From assembly GCF_002775205.1 (NCBI RefSeq), contig NC_036460.1, positions 3,850,056 through 3,914,055 of the forward strand: DNA of 64,000 bases, given 5' to 3'. The first letter of the stretch is position 1, and every line of letters starts with the position of its first letter. Shown here one piece after another: positions 1 through 9,724 of this stretch. Below the pieces are notes generated by a model that did not search any database, had not been told where the DNA came from, and was given only the letters and a program-made list of their open reading frames with translations. Source of the DNA: Xiphophorus maculatus. Its lineage: Eukaryota; Chordata; Actinopteri; Cyprinodontiformes; Poeciliidae. The position numbers and the translations under genes were made by a program.

Positions 1-187
1 CGTAGCATAACGTACATCCGGATCTGCTCTCTGAAACTAATGGCCGTCCGTTTGACTTGTGGATTATTATTAAATGAATGTCAGATTGTTTAACACGTCA
101 CTGCTGCATCAGATCTTCAGTGAAGTCAGTCGGTTGCTTAGTAGAAAACTGACGACATATTGGGGTATTGGGATGGGGGTGAGAGGG

Positions 188-545
188 AATTTCTGCCAAA
201 AAATATTAAATTTTGAGATTAATCTCTGAATTTATTTTTAGAAAAACTTGGACATTTGTGAGAAAGAACTCATTTTGAAACTATTTTTTGGAGAAATTTG
301 TAAATTTGAGTTTCTAAAGTTTAAATTTTTCTGAGATCTCAAAATTTGAGTTATTCTAACAAAAGATCAACTTAAGCTCAGAAATGTTCAAATTTTACTT
401 TTGAGATTCAAATGTCCAAGTTTTTTTTTTTTTTTTAGAAAGTTTGAGATCTCAAATGTTCTTGTAACAAATTCTTAAAAATTATTAAATTAAGAAAATT
501 TTATATCATCTCAAAATTTGGGTTATTTTTGCCAGAAATTAACTT
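188..545. repeat. AT-rich fold-back MITE-like repeat
   Basis: The two ends are inverted copies of each other. About 30 bases at 190-218 match the reverse complement of 512-541 with a few mismatches, and an inner pair (CTTGGACATTTG near 247, CAAATGTCCAAG near 408) is perfect. No coding capacity is seen. Diverged relatives of the same words recur near 62590-62765. No convincing target duplication could be fixed, so the superfamily is unknown. Confidence 0.5.
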
Positions 546-1196
546 TTTTTTTTTTTTACAATGGCCCCAGTACATAGTGGTAGAAAACGGAAGGGGGCGC
601 TGTTTGCGTCAGTAAAAGAGGCGTCCTGTCGTCTGCTGCCCCCTGGCGGTGTAATTCGTCATGTTTGTGGGATTCTTTCAAAACTGGAGCAAATGGTTTC
701 AATACAGGGAACGAAGAGGCTGAACTCATCCATGGCTGGTTCTGTGTAATTCAGTTTGAAGAAATACTTGAAATGCACTTTAATTAGTGAAATAATGCAG
801 ATGTTGCAGTTGTAGTGCTGAAATAATGACTGTTTTGTAACAATTTAGCTGGTTCCTTAGTCATATTTAAATAAATAAGTTTTTCCTTAAGTCTGCTCCT
901 GTCGTCTAGTCTGTTAGATATTTTATGAATTAACTTGAAAATGAGGATCATTCTCATGTTTTAGTATCAGACTAACATTATTTGATGTTTTATTGTCTCG
1001 ATTGAACAGTTCTGCAGGATGGTGGACGATTCCTCTGAATCTGATGCAGGGGATTACGACAAGTTATGTTTAAACTGCAGGTTTTGATTCTCGATTTTTT
1101 TTATTTTTGTAATTTTTGCTTGACCATTCATACTGTTATTAAAATGGGAACACAATAAGACTTCTGTGTGAAAAGTTGGATTCCAAACGACTAACA

Positions 1197-1478
1197 GGTC
1201 CTGGACCAAAACCACTAACAGAACGAGGCGACGGCTGCAAGCGACCAAAAGACTTTTGAACCGAGCAACCGAAGAAACTGGAGCTTGGACCAAAGCGACC
1301 GATGGAACAAGACCGAAGAAACCTAAAGAACGAGACCTTGGATTCAAGTGACTGACGGAAAGAGACCCTGCAATAAAAGCGACCAACAGAAAGAAACTGA
1401 TGGAACGAGATTCCAGAACCAAAGGACCAAAGGAATGAGATCCCAGATGCAAAAGGTTGAAGGAACAGGATCCTGGAC
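1197..1478. repeat. Degenerate GA-rich minisatellite
   Basis: Loosely repeated words of the form GGACCAAAGCGACC-(variable)-GAACGAGA recur roughly every 30-45 bases, with many substitutions and indels. No stable reading frame runs through it on the plus strand. The minus-strand ORF over it has no recognisable domain and is treated as chance. Confidence 0.45.
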
Positions 1479-2303
1479 CCTATTGGCTCTTTAAAAAATG
1501 ATCAGCTTCATCAAAAGTTGCATGTTTGCTGCACTGAGGATAAAAATGGCTCTTTGGATTGAAAAGGGTCTTTGATTAAAAGCCTTGTGGCTTTGCAGAG
1601 TGGCATTACTGAGCCGTGAAACTGGGTCCAACACAAGAACCACTAATTTCCATGCCATCATCTCATGACCGTCGGAGAACAAAGATTGTTTTATTAAACT
1701 GGAAGTGAAGCTCACCACCCGCCCTGGTTCTTCTGTCTGCGGCAACGTGTCATTTTTGTGGAAATGCGCTGCTGTTCTGCACAAACATCCTGATTCATGC
1801 AGGTTCCTCAGCAGCTGCAGCGCAGGAGGAAGCAACAATCTAACCCACAACTTGTCAACAGCAAGACTTTAATCACTGAACCCCTGAGTTTGAACTGTCC
1901 AGCTTTTGAACCTTAACTGTAATAGAGGAACTTAACATCAAATTTGAGCCATGGAAACTGAAACACATGATTGGAAACCTTTATGAAAAATGCCAGGATG
2001 TATGGCAAATTTAGGGCTATATGGAGACCTAATGTCTGTCTGATATGCCTAATGTAGGGTAACTACTCCCCATTCAGATGGGATTTTAAAATTGAGCTAG
2101 AATCAGTTTTATAAATGCGGATTTAGTCTTTTTGGAATTGTCCCGCTTGTGGTTGCAGCAACTTTTAGTTCTGATACGTTTTTTCTAGACTTTATTGTTT
2201 GAATCGTTGCTGTCTGTATAATTATAACTTCTAGTTTTGGATGCTGTGCTACCAGGTTTTTAGCCTTTGCTTTTTCACTTTTGGACAGTTGTGATGCGTA
2301 ACC

Positions 2304-2519
2304 GTGGCAGCAAGGTATTGTTTTAGCAGCTGGTTAGCATCTCAAAAGCTCAAACTACACCTGAACTTTGACCCCAAACCTCAGTTTAATGCAGAGGAGA
2401 AAGTTCAGACCACCTCTTCCATCCATCAGTGTTGCAGCATCGTATCCCCTACTCCAACATCTGCTACTTTAGTACAGACAAATAGAAAGTTAAAGAGAAG
2501 TGGCAAAAGGAAATGAGGT
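2304..2519 (+). CDS. Candidate 3'-terminal exon, unknown product (weak)
   Basis: A 70-codon open frame ends in a basic stretch (KLKRSGKRK) and is followed about 145 bases later by AATAAA (near 2664). An acceptor-like stretch (TTTTAGCAG) lies inside its beginning. This arrangement would fit the last coding exon of a plus-strand gene whose other exons lie upstream or outside the window. No domain is recognised and codon bias was not measured. It may equally be a chance ORF. Confidence 0.15.
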
Positions 2520-4090
2520 GGATTAGCAGAGCTGATTATGATTGTCCTTGCTGCCTGGAAATGTAGCTGTTAGCATGAAGATCTTCTTTAGCCAGAGGCT
2601 CTTCGGATTCATCCCAAGATTTTTTTTTTTATCCCAATCTTATACTTTGTATTGGTGATTTACAATAAATTTAGGTTGGTTTTTATAAGAAAATTTTTTA
2701 AAAATATTGGTTTTTCAAGAGATGTTAGATAACAGCAAATGATACAAAAAGCTACGTGATCATGAAAAATTTAAATATAAAGTAAAATGTTTTTTATTTT
2801 ATCCTTTATAATCTGGCTAAATGCCCTGGTCTAGTCAAAGAATCGTGCACTACTGAGGTCACTTACAATAAAATCAATTTAAAATAGTCTAGCAATAATC
2901 ATGTAATGTGTCATAAAAATGTAGTTGAAGAATCTCATTTAAAATTCTATAAGATACCCGACAAAGTTGCTTCTAACTGCTAAATGTTTAAAAATCACAC
3001 GATTTACACTCAGCTATTGTAAGAACATCTATATTTGTAAAACTAAAGAGAGAAACAATAAAAGTACATAAATTAAAAAAAGCAAAAAAAAATGTAAAGT
3101 ACATAAAAATAAAAGTACATAAGGTGGTACATTAATACATCATTAGTGATTTGTCCATACGATACAACTTTAAATAAAACATTTTGTTTGCAACAAAAAC
3201 AGTTTATAAATAGTCTGCAGAACAGCTAAAACTCCAGACGTTTCTTCAAACCATTTATCTCTGGGTTCGATGCTCAACAATTAAATATGAAATAAGTATG
3301 AAATGTCTAACAATAACAGAACAAAAACAGGACTTTTTGTTTCGTCACTGTCTATTAAAAATACTAACATGGTTGAGGCAAATGCATATTACTGACAAAG
3401 TGCAAACATGTAAAGTAAACCATATGAAAACATGTCGGCATCGCCGGGATTCTTGGAGCCAATATGGCTGAAACTTTGCTGCTGAACGCCGACCGATCAT
3501 CCAATGAGGAAGCAGTGTTAAATAACAGCGCTGCGATGGCTCTTTGAATTAAAGTTTAAAAAGACAGAAAACAGCTTCAAGTTTAACTGTTACACAAACT
3601 GAAAGTAACAGACGCCTGACATGTTTAGGAAAACAGCTGAAATATCCCCAAAACAAAACACAAAACTTCCCGACTTCTTCACAGAACATCTGAGCCGTAA
3701 TGTTAGTGTTTCAGCCACATGATCAGAACCGACTTCTGGCGCCATCTTCTGGTCCGGTCCCGGTACTGCTCCCGCTTTAGACACGTAAAACTGCAGCTTA
3801 CTGGCTCATGATCCACCGACTCACTGCTTAGCAATGAGGAAACGGCTCATTCTGCAAACATTTTACTGCGACTCGGTTTTATTTTTAAACCAAAAGCTGC
3901 CGAAGTTCCTCCTGCCCCATTTTTACATTTCATTTGCATTCCTATGACTTTCTAAACCCCGTAATGTACTAGTTTTTGAGTTAATGTAGATCATTTAAAA
4001 AAATAATAAGCATTTCTTCTCTTCTGAATTCAGTCCACTAACTTAGGATGGAAGTTTTTTTTTTGTTTATGTTTATTTTAGAGAAAGTCG
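2520..4090. other. Non-coding flank and 3' side of the SERTAD gene
   Basis: AT-rich sequence with no supported gene. For the minus-strand SERTAD gene, poly(A) signals read as TTTATT on the plus strand occur at 4072-4077 (only 14 bases past the stop) and 3878-3883. The second is the more plausible 3' end. Short words AAGTACATAAA repeat near 3063-3125. Confidence 0.4.
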
Positions 4091-4813
4091 TCAAGACTCC
4101 ACCAAGATCTCCATCAGGTGCTCCAGCTCAAACGCTTCCCTGCTTTGATTAGGACCAGAGAAGGAGGCGGAGTCAGGCGAGGAAGAGGACGAGAGAGGAC
4201 TGAAGGAGGAGAATGAAGGCAAACACTTGAAGTTGGAGGAGGCGGAGGAGAACGGCGGCAGGTAGCAGACCAGCTCCTCTTCGGCCGGGTAGCCGACTCT
4301 CCCCAGCAGGGATGCGTCTACTTCCTGGAACAGATCCTCCATATTGACGTCGTTCACGTAGCCGGGTTTCGCCACGTCGCCGGCACTCTCTGGGAGGTTC
4401 TCCAGGGACTGGAGAGGCGTCCGCTGAGCTGCCTGCGGGCCGCCGTCAATGGTGGAGTCCAGTGCAGTGAGGATGGAGGAAATGGCGGCTGAAAGGGAGA
4501 AGTCGGACTCTGCCGAGCCCCAGTCCTCGTCCTCTGATGGGCCTCGGTTTGTGGGCGGAGTCGCCGGTTCTCCGGACATTAAGGCAGAGTCCCGTGGCGA
4601 CTCACCGTGTTTCTCCAGAGCGATCTGCCGCAGCGTGTTGGCGATCAGAACCGAGCGGCGCAGGCTGGGCTCCGGCAGCTCCTGGCCGCGCTGGTACTTG
4701 TTCAGTGACACGGAGAAAACGAACTGCCGCTGGCTCTCCCACGTCGGGCTGCTCCGGTCCGACGCCTCCCCGTCCTCCGGCTCCAGTTTCCGTTTCTGAC
4801 CTTTCAGAATCAT
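4091..4813 (-). CDS. sertad3: SERTA domain-containing protein, SERTAD3-like
   Basis: Single coding exon for a 240-residue transcriptional co-regulator of the SERTAD/TRIP-Br family, whose mammalian members act in the nucleus with E2F/DP and chromatin readers. Seen here: an N-terminal basic KGQKRK patch after the first ATG; the SERTA core near residues 35-65 (FSVSLNKYQRG, then LRRSVLIANTLRQIALE); an acidic/serine middle with DFSLSAAISSILTALDST; and a C-terminal acidic LEHLMEILVES motif at the very end. The DFSLSA-ISSIL block and a protein that ends right after the C-terminal motif fit SERTAD3 better than SERTAD1, 2 or 4. The start is the ATG at 4813: a GTG two codons upstream is in the 5' UTR, because a pyrimidine-rich acceptor (CCTCCGTAG) ends at 4821. 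Family confidence is high; the paralogue number is an inference. Confidence 0.88.
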   Translation of the reverse strand: MILKGQKRKLEPEDGEASDRSSPTWESQRQFVFSVSLNKYQRGQELPEPSLRRSVLIANTLRQIALEKHGESPRDSALMSGEPATPPTNRGPSEDEDWGSAESDFSLSAAISSILTALDSTIDGGPQAAQRTPLQSLENLPESAGDVAKPGYVNDVNMEDLFQEVDASLLGRVGYPAEEELVCYLPPFSSASSNFKCLPSFSSFSPLSSSSSPDSASFSGPNQSREAFELEHLMEILVES

Positions 4814-4820
4814 CTTCACG

Positions 4821-7233
4821 CTACGGAGGAAAGCAGAAACGGTTCAGGATCCAGCCAGGCCTGTCACAATAACAAATTTACTGTGATAACTTTAGGCCTA
4901 ATTTTTCTGGATGATAATTTGTCCCAGAAGTTATTGTGGTTGATGAAATGAAATTTCTTCCAACCCCCTCATCAAGGAAACCACACGAATAAGTTCATAT
5001 TGTGCAGCTTTTAAGTTAAAGGCTATCGGCCTAGCAGTGCAGAGCGATAGCTGCTGGACGTAAGCTTGGCGTGAACGAATCGATGGTTCAGCGTTGGAGG
5101 CAGAGGGACGCGTCCTTAATAAACCAAAGGGCTGCGTCCTTTGAAAACCCGAGAGCAGCGGAGATATCAGCGGCTTATATATGTACGTCTCTAGTTGTTT
5201 TTGTTGGGGTTTTTTTTTAACTTTGTTGGTGCAGCTTATAGTTGAGTGCGCTCTGTAATCCGGAAAATACGGTAATACAATGGTAATAATGCAAGAACAC
5301 ATTCTCAAGTTACTCAGCAGGTCGTCGCTAGGTAACAACAGGTGGGAGGACTTGAAACTGCTTGTCAGTATTCATGTTAGTTGATGCCACTCGCTCTACA
5401 GATTTATCATTCAACTACTTAAGCGTATTTACACAATTATAGAAATATATCAAGATGCAAATAACAAAAAAAAAAACTCAGTTTCTTTTTGAAAGAAGAA
5501 AAAAAACATATTGCCTCAGATACAACAAAACAGCTTTAGTAAATCTCAACTTATTAAAACTTTACACTTGAGGAGTTTTGGCTAAAACACATTTGCAGAC
5601 GAAAGTGTTTTTATTTTAAATGGAAATGTATATATACAAATATATATACATGCACCGTTTTGGCTTATAGTTACTGTTCTGATTACAACAAACTGCCTTT
5701 TTGGTTTGATTAACTGATTGCTAAATTAGCTGACGAATGTTTAAATGATCAATTACACCTAGAAATAACATGATCACAAGATAAAATCTGCCAAAAATGT
5801 CAGAGTTTATTCCAAGTGGGGCAACAAAGCTGGTTTGTAAAACAAGAGGTCTCACTTTGACAAAAACTCCAGGTGTGTGTGTCTGTGTCTAAATAAACTG
5901 TTATACCTGGACTGGAGTTTTTTCCACTGATGACAGCAGGGCTGTTGAAACCCAGTCCAACAGGACCGGTTCCTAGCATGTTTCCAAATGGTTAAAATGT
6001 GCAGGAGCCTTTAATTGACTTGTTAATTTCAGCCAGGTGTGTTGAACCTGGAAAACACCTAAAACATGTGGGGCACCAGCACCCGAGGACACAACTGAAT
6101 ACAGGTTTTTTAAAAAATATATTCATTTTTCTCCAGTTGTGAAAACAAAAACATCCTTTTTTTGTAAGTTGTAATTACACCCTTATTTAAAACCTGCAAC
6201 TTGTCCATTTTAGCATTTCTTGGTGTTCTAGACTAAATGTTTTCAGATTTTCCCATCAGTTTTTGTGATATTTTGGTTGTTTGAGCTGAAAATGCCTTTC
6301 CAATTCTGAAGTAAAGCTGTTTATTTTTTGTTGTTGTTGTTTTTGGTGTCAGGAAAATTTAATCTACTAACAGAAACTGAAAAACGGATCAAAAAAAGAT
6401 TCTGAATTTGTGATTTGAAATCAGAAATATCGTCTTAATATAAAATCGATGGGAAATCTTTTATAAATTCTGATTTGTATTTTAGACAATAAGAACATAT
6501 TAAATTTGGGCTTCCTCTCATTTGATGTTGTTTTTTGCATAGAAAACCTGAAAAAGGATCAAATCAAATTCTATACTTTAAGACTGAACACTTTAAGACT
6601 GTTATAACAAATAAAAAATATATATTCCCTCAGGACAGATAAATGGAGTATGGAAGAAATAAAACAATTAGTGTAGAATATGACATGTCCTTATTTTTAA
6701 ATAATGCAATCAACCTAATGGAGGACAGAAATTAGTCATCTGTTGGTTTCTGCTTTACTATGACTCAACATTCTTCATGACTCGTTTTTCTTAAGGTTTA
6801 ATAATAATAATAATATAAACTATAATATAAACAATATAATATAAACTAATTCAATAACATTTCGTGGTTGTGATCATTCAATTGAAAAAAGTGTAAAATC
6901 AGTGAAAGTTTCCCAAGGATTATATCTAATTACAGGTCAAACTTAAAGTTCAGAGCTAAAAAGGTAGAGTGAGGATCGCTACCAGAAGCCGTTTGGATTA
7001 TATATTGTGATTTAGTCAAGTTTGTTTTTGTTCCTTTTGAGTTTTTAGATGCATTTTTGGTATTCTGGGAGCTGCTTTTTTTTTTGAGACACAAGATGGG
7101 GGTTGCTGCTGTAACGTTTGATTCATCGTGTGGGAGGGAAAAAAATTACCCGGCTATACAGGGAAAACTTTATAAAATGATTTAAATAAACAACTCTAAC
7201 ATTTTGTTTAAAAAAAATAGCACTTTTACTCAC
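4821..7233 (-). other. Predicted 5'-UTR intron of the SERTAD3-like gene
   Basis: Bounded by a strong acceptor ending at 4821 and a perfect GTGAGT donor at 7228-7233 (both read on the minus strand). It holds no supported exon. Near 5150-5280 there is a stretch with words such as GGCTTATA and GGAAAATACGGTA that look like a decayed DNA-transposon (MITE) fragment. The rest is AT-rich with poly-T runs. Confidence 0.5.
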
Positions 7234-7570
7234 CCGGAAACCCAGGCTGTGAACTTGTAAAACTGTTTAAAACGACAGTTAAACCGGCCTGTTGGGTAGT
7301 TCACTTCTCCCTCGGCGAGTTTCGTTGCTGCCGTTTAACTTTTAAACTCGTCGCAATTATTCACTTCGCTAAAAGAACGACCGATAAAACTTCGCTTTTA
7401 TGTAACCGAAGTAAAAATGAAAGGGAATTTAAAAAGCGATTTTTGAAAAGGTGAAAAACGTTTAAATGTGCCGGAGCGCGGAGTCGGCTGAAACTAAAAG
7501 GGCAAGCTGAAGCTCCCGCCCGTGATTTGAGTTTCACGCCAGTCGCTTTACAGTTAGAGGCTGGACGTCG
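7234..7570 (-). promoter_or_regulatory. Predicted non-coding first exon and promoter of SERTAD3-like gene
   Basis: Sequence upstream (minus strand) of the GTGAGT donor is locally GC/CpG-richer than its surroundings. On the minus strand it includes GGGCGGG (plus-strand CCCGCCC near 7515) of Sp1/E2F type. A non-coding first exon joined to an exon that begins a few bases before the ATG is the usual SERTAD gene plan. The transcription start is not resolved. Confidence 0.4.
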
Positions 7571-7599
7571 AAAGGCATTCTGGGTAGTGGAGTTTAATT

Positions 7600-8803
7600 G
7601 CGTAACATTCCACCAGATTTTTTCCTTTACAAAACAAGCTAATGTAACACTACTTCATCCTATACAAATAACAAAATATCAGTATTAATATAAATAATAT
7701 TTATAAAACAGTTAAATCGCCATTGTTCCGAATAAAGAGTTGGATATTATGTAATTTGCTTTACAGTAATTCCTGAATGATTACGTCACCCCACAAAAAA
7801 GGCATTTCCGTCGGAGTTCAGTATAAAACCACTAGAATTGTTACCTAATGGGGTCAGTCAATACATTTGCCACAGGACAATTTATAATTTTTGACTTAAA
7901 AGCAAAAAATAACTAGTAATATCGTTAAAATTAGAGATTTTTTTTACCCTCTTTGTATGATTTTTAAAAAGGAAAGCAAGAGAGGAGGCGTCCACGTCCA
8001 CAGGGAAACTCATTTAAAATGAAGGGCTGTTATGGAAGCACAGGAAGAGAAGTTACCTGAAAGCTGTGGCCCATGTGAAGAAAAACTGCTAGTAAAATTA
8101 GCTCGAACTGAACAGAAACATGTCAAAGTCGGTTCTATTCATTAAAACTTCCAGTTTCATGAAGTTCCAGCAAGTCAAAAACCAAGTACACCTCGCTGCA
8201 GCAAACAGAAAGGGGCGGGAACGGACCACTGTCAGTCACATACCTTATTTGGAAATGGGACCATTGCACTCCAGAAGTGAAGAGGGCGCTATTTCCTATA
8301 GTATCGGCTGCCTCCCGTTTTTATTTTCTTTTGAAATCTGTGATATATCTTCATCTGTAGGAAGGATTTTCACTCTGGGCATGTATTTGAACTTCTCTCT
8401 TTTATTTACTTCAGCGCAGCTCACAGTTTTTGACAAATTCGGTAGCTTTCTGTGTACTTCTAAATATGCTACTTAGTCGCATCTTTTCGGGCCTGCTAGT
8501 GCCTCCAGTGGCGTGGGGTGGTAACACAACTAATATAATTACATTACTAAACGAGAATACCACAAAGTCTTTATTATTTACTATTAATTTCGCCATTACT
8601 GACAACGTAAAAGATAAATTATCTTCTAAAACACCATTTATGAGTTTGAGAAGTTTTTACTTATAAAATATTCTTTTATTATTGGTGTTATGTAATATTT
8701 AAAATTCCCCAAGGCTCTGAATTTTGTACTTTTATTTTCTGTGAGCCAAAATCATCAAAACTACAAAAATAGATGCTTAAAATGTTTAACTCTCTGAAAT
8801 AAA
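7600..8803. other. Intergenic, nothing supported
   Basis: AT-rich sequence between the SERTAD promoter and the Ty3/Gypsy insertion. Overlapping small ORFs at 8120-8666 on both strands show no domain, no splice support and no paralogue in the window. Confidence 0.4.
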
Positions 8804-9386
8804 TGAAGCCGGGAGTAATGCAGCACACGGAGCTTCAAATAAAATGGGTCCTTTATTGTTTTTTTTATGAAAAAAGAACACTTTTCTCTCTTTCTGGGTT
8901 GCAAAGAAACAAACGTAAATGACCCGTATTCTGTCAACATAAAGCCTCAGCTTCGTTGAAAATGGCGGGCTCACATGTAGCAACGTAGCTTCACATACAA
9001 AGCTAAACTATTACAAAGAGTGCATTAAACGGCAGTGGCACTTCTAGAGGACAAACAAAGAAAAACGTAACATTAACATCCTCTCCTTAACTTTGTTCAT
9101 AGAAGATAATTCAGCTTCGACATTACCGAATACTTGGATTCTCGGATTGGTGGCATCCTTTTCACCAGGTCTCGGCACACAAAAATGTCCTTCTCTTCCG
9201 CTTTGCTCAGATTTCCACGATATATACACAAGAGGTTTTTTTCTACTTCCTGAAATTTTTTGACCTCTCTGTAAAACAGCACCACATGCTGGCAAAAACA
9301 AGAATTGCAACCAGTTGGCGAAACAAAGCAAAACAGGGTTTACAAAATACAGTTTAGACATGTACCCATTTGTTCACCTGGTTACA
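8804..9386 (-). repeat. 3' LTR of the Ty3/Gypsy element
   Basis: 583 bp, ending in TG/CA. It carries an AATAAA poly(A) signal on the minus strand (plus TTTATT at 8852-8857). Small ORFs inside it occur identically in both LTRs and are not genes. Confidence 0.95.
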
Positions 9387-9399
9387 TTCTCCCCTGCTT
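9387..9399 (-). promoter_or_regulatory. Polypurine tract
   Basis: The minus strand reads AAGCAGGGGAGAA immediately before the 3' LTR, the expected plus-strand DNA primer. It overlaps the stop codon of the third ORF. Confidence 0.85.
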
Positions 9400-9724
9400 A
9401 ACCGTCATCGTCCTCGGTGACAAAGTAACTGTTTTTTACTTCTTTTAAAGCTTCTCTGAAAAACACAGAACCTAAGCTTGCAATAATCTGTGAAACCATT
9501 GATGAGTTTAGTTCTGGCTCCAACACTGACCTAGGTTCATGATGCGGGTTTGAGTGTTTCCCTGCATTCACTCTTTTACTCCTGCGTGGAGCAGGTATGG
9601 GAGCTTGTCTAACACAAGGAGGAGATACTGGTATCTCACCCGGTTGGTCAATATTGCATGTTTCATTGTCAACATGTTCAGTCTCCACCTGTTCGATGAC
9701 AGGAGGTTCACGTTCTGAAATCAA
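9398..9724 (-). CDS. Third ORF / displaced C-terminal tail of Pol
   Basis: About 108 codons directly after pol, -1 relative to it and open upstream across the pol stop. It has no ATG at its beginning (the first codon counted is TTG). It is predicted disordered, with a proline-rich then basic segment (PIPAPRRSKRVNAGKH) like the tails that close many vertebrate Gypsy integrases. There is no signal peptide or membrane segment, so it is not an envelope gene. Either an indel in this copy cut the tail from pol, or a second recoding event normally joins them. Confidence 0.5.
   Translation of the reverse strand: MISEREPPVIEQVETEHVDNETCNIDQPGEIPVSPPCVRQAPIPAPRRSKRVNAGKHSNPHHEPRSVLEPELNSSMVSQIIASLGSVFFREALKEVKNSYFVTEDDDG

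Noticed and set aside
561-749. 62-codon plus-strand ORF
   Set aside because: No domain, no splice or poly(A) support, no relative elsewhere in the window.
1197-1478. CRISPR-like array
   Set aside because: Repeats are degenerate and irregularly spaced, and the genome is a vertebrate.
1491-1850. 119-codon minus-strand ORF
   Set aside because: Composition-driven; no recognisable motif or gene structure.
4449-4872. Two plus-strand ORFs opposite the SERTAD exon
   Set aside because: Shadow frames of the GC-rich coding exon on the minus strand.
8120-8666. Overlapping ORFs of 64-118 codons on both strands
   Set aside because: No domain or conservation evidence; ordinary for AT-rich intergenic DNA.
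9398-9724. Envelope-like third gene of the Ty3 element
   Set aside because: No hydrophobic segment; the basic, proline-rich content fits a Pol tail.
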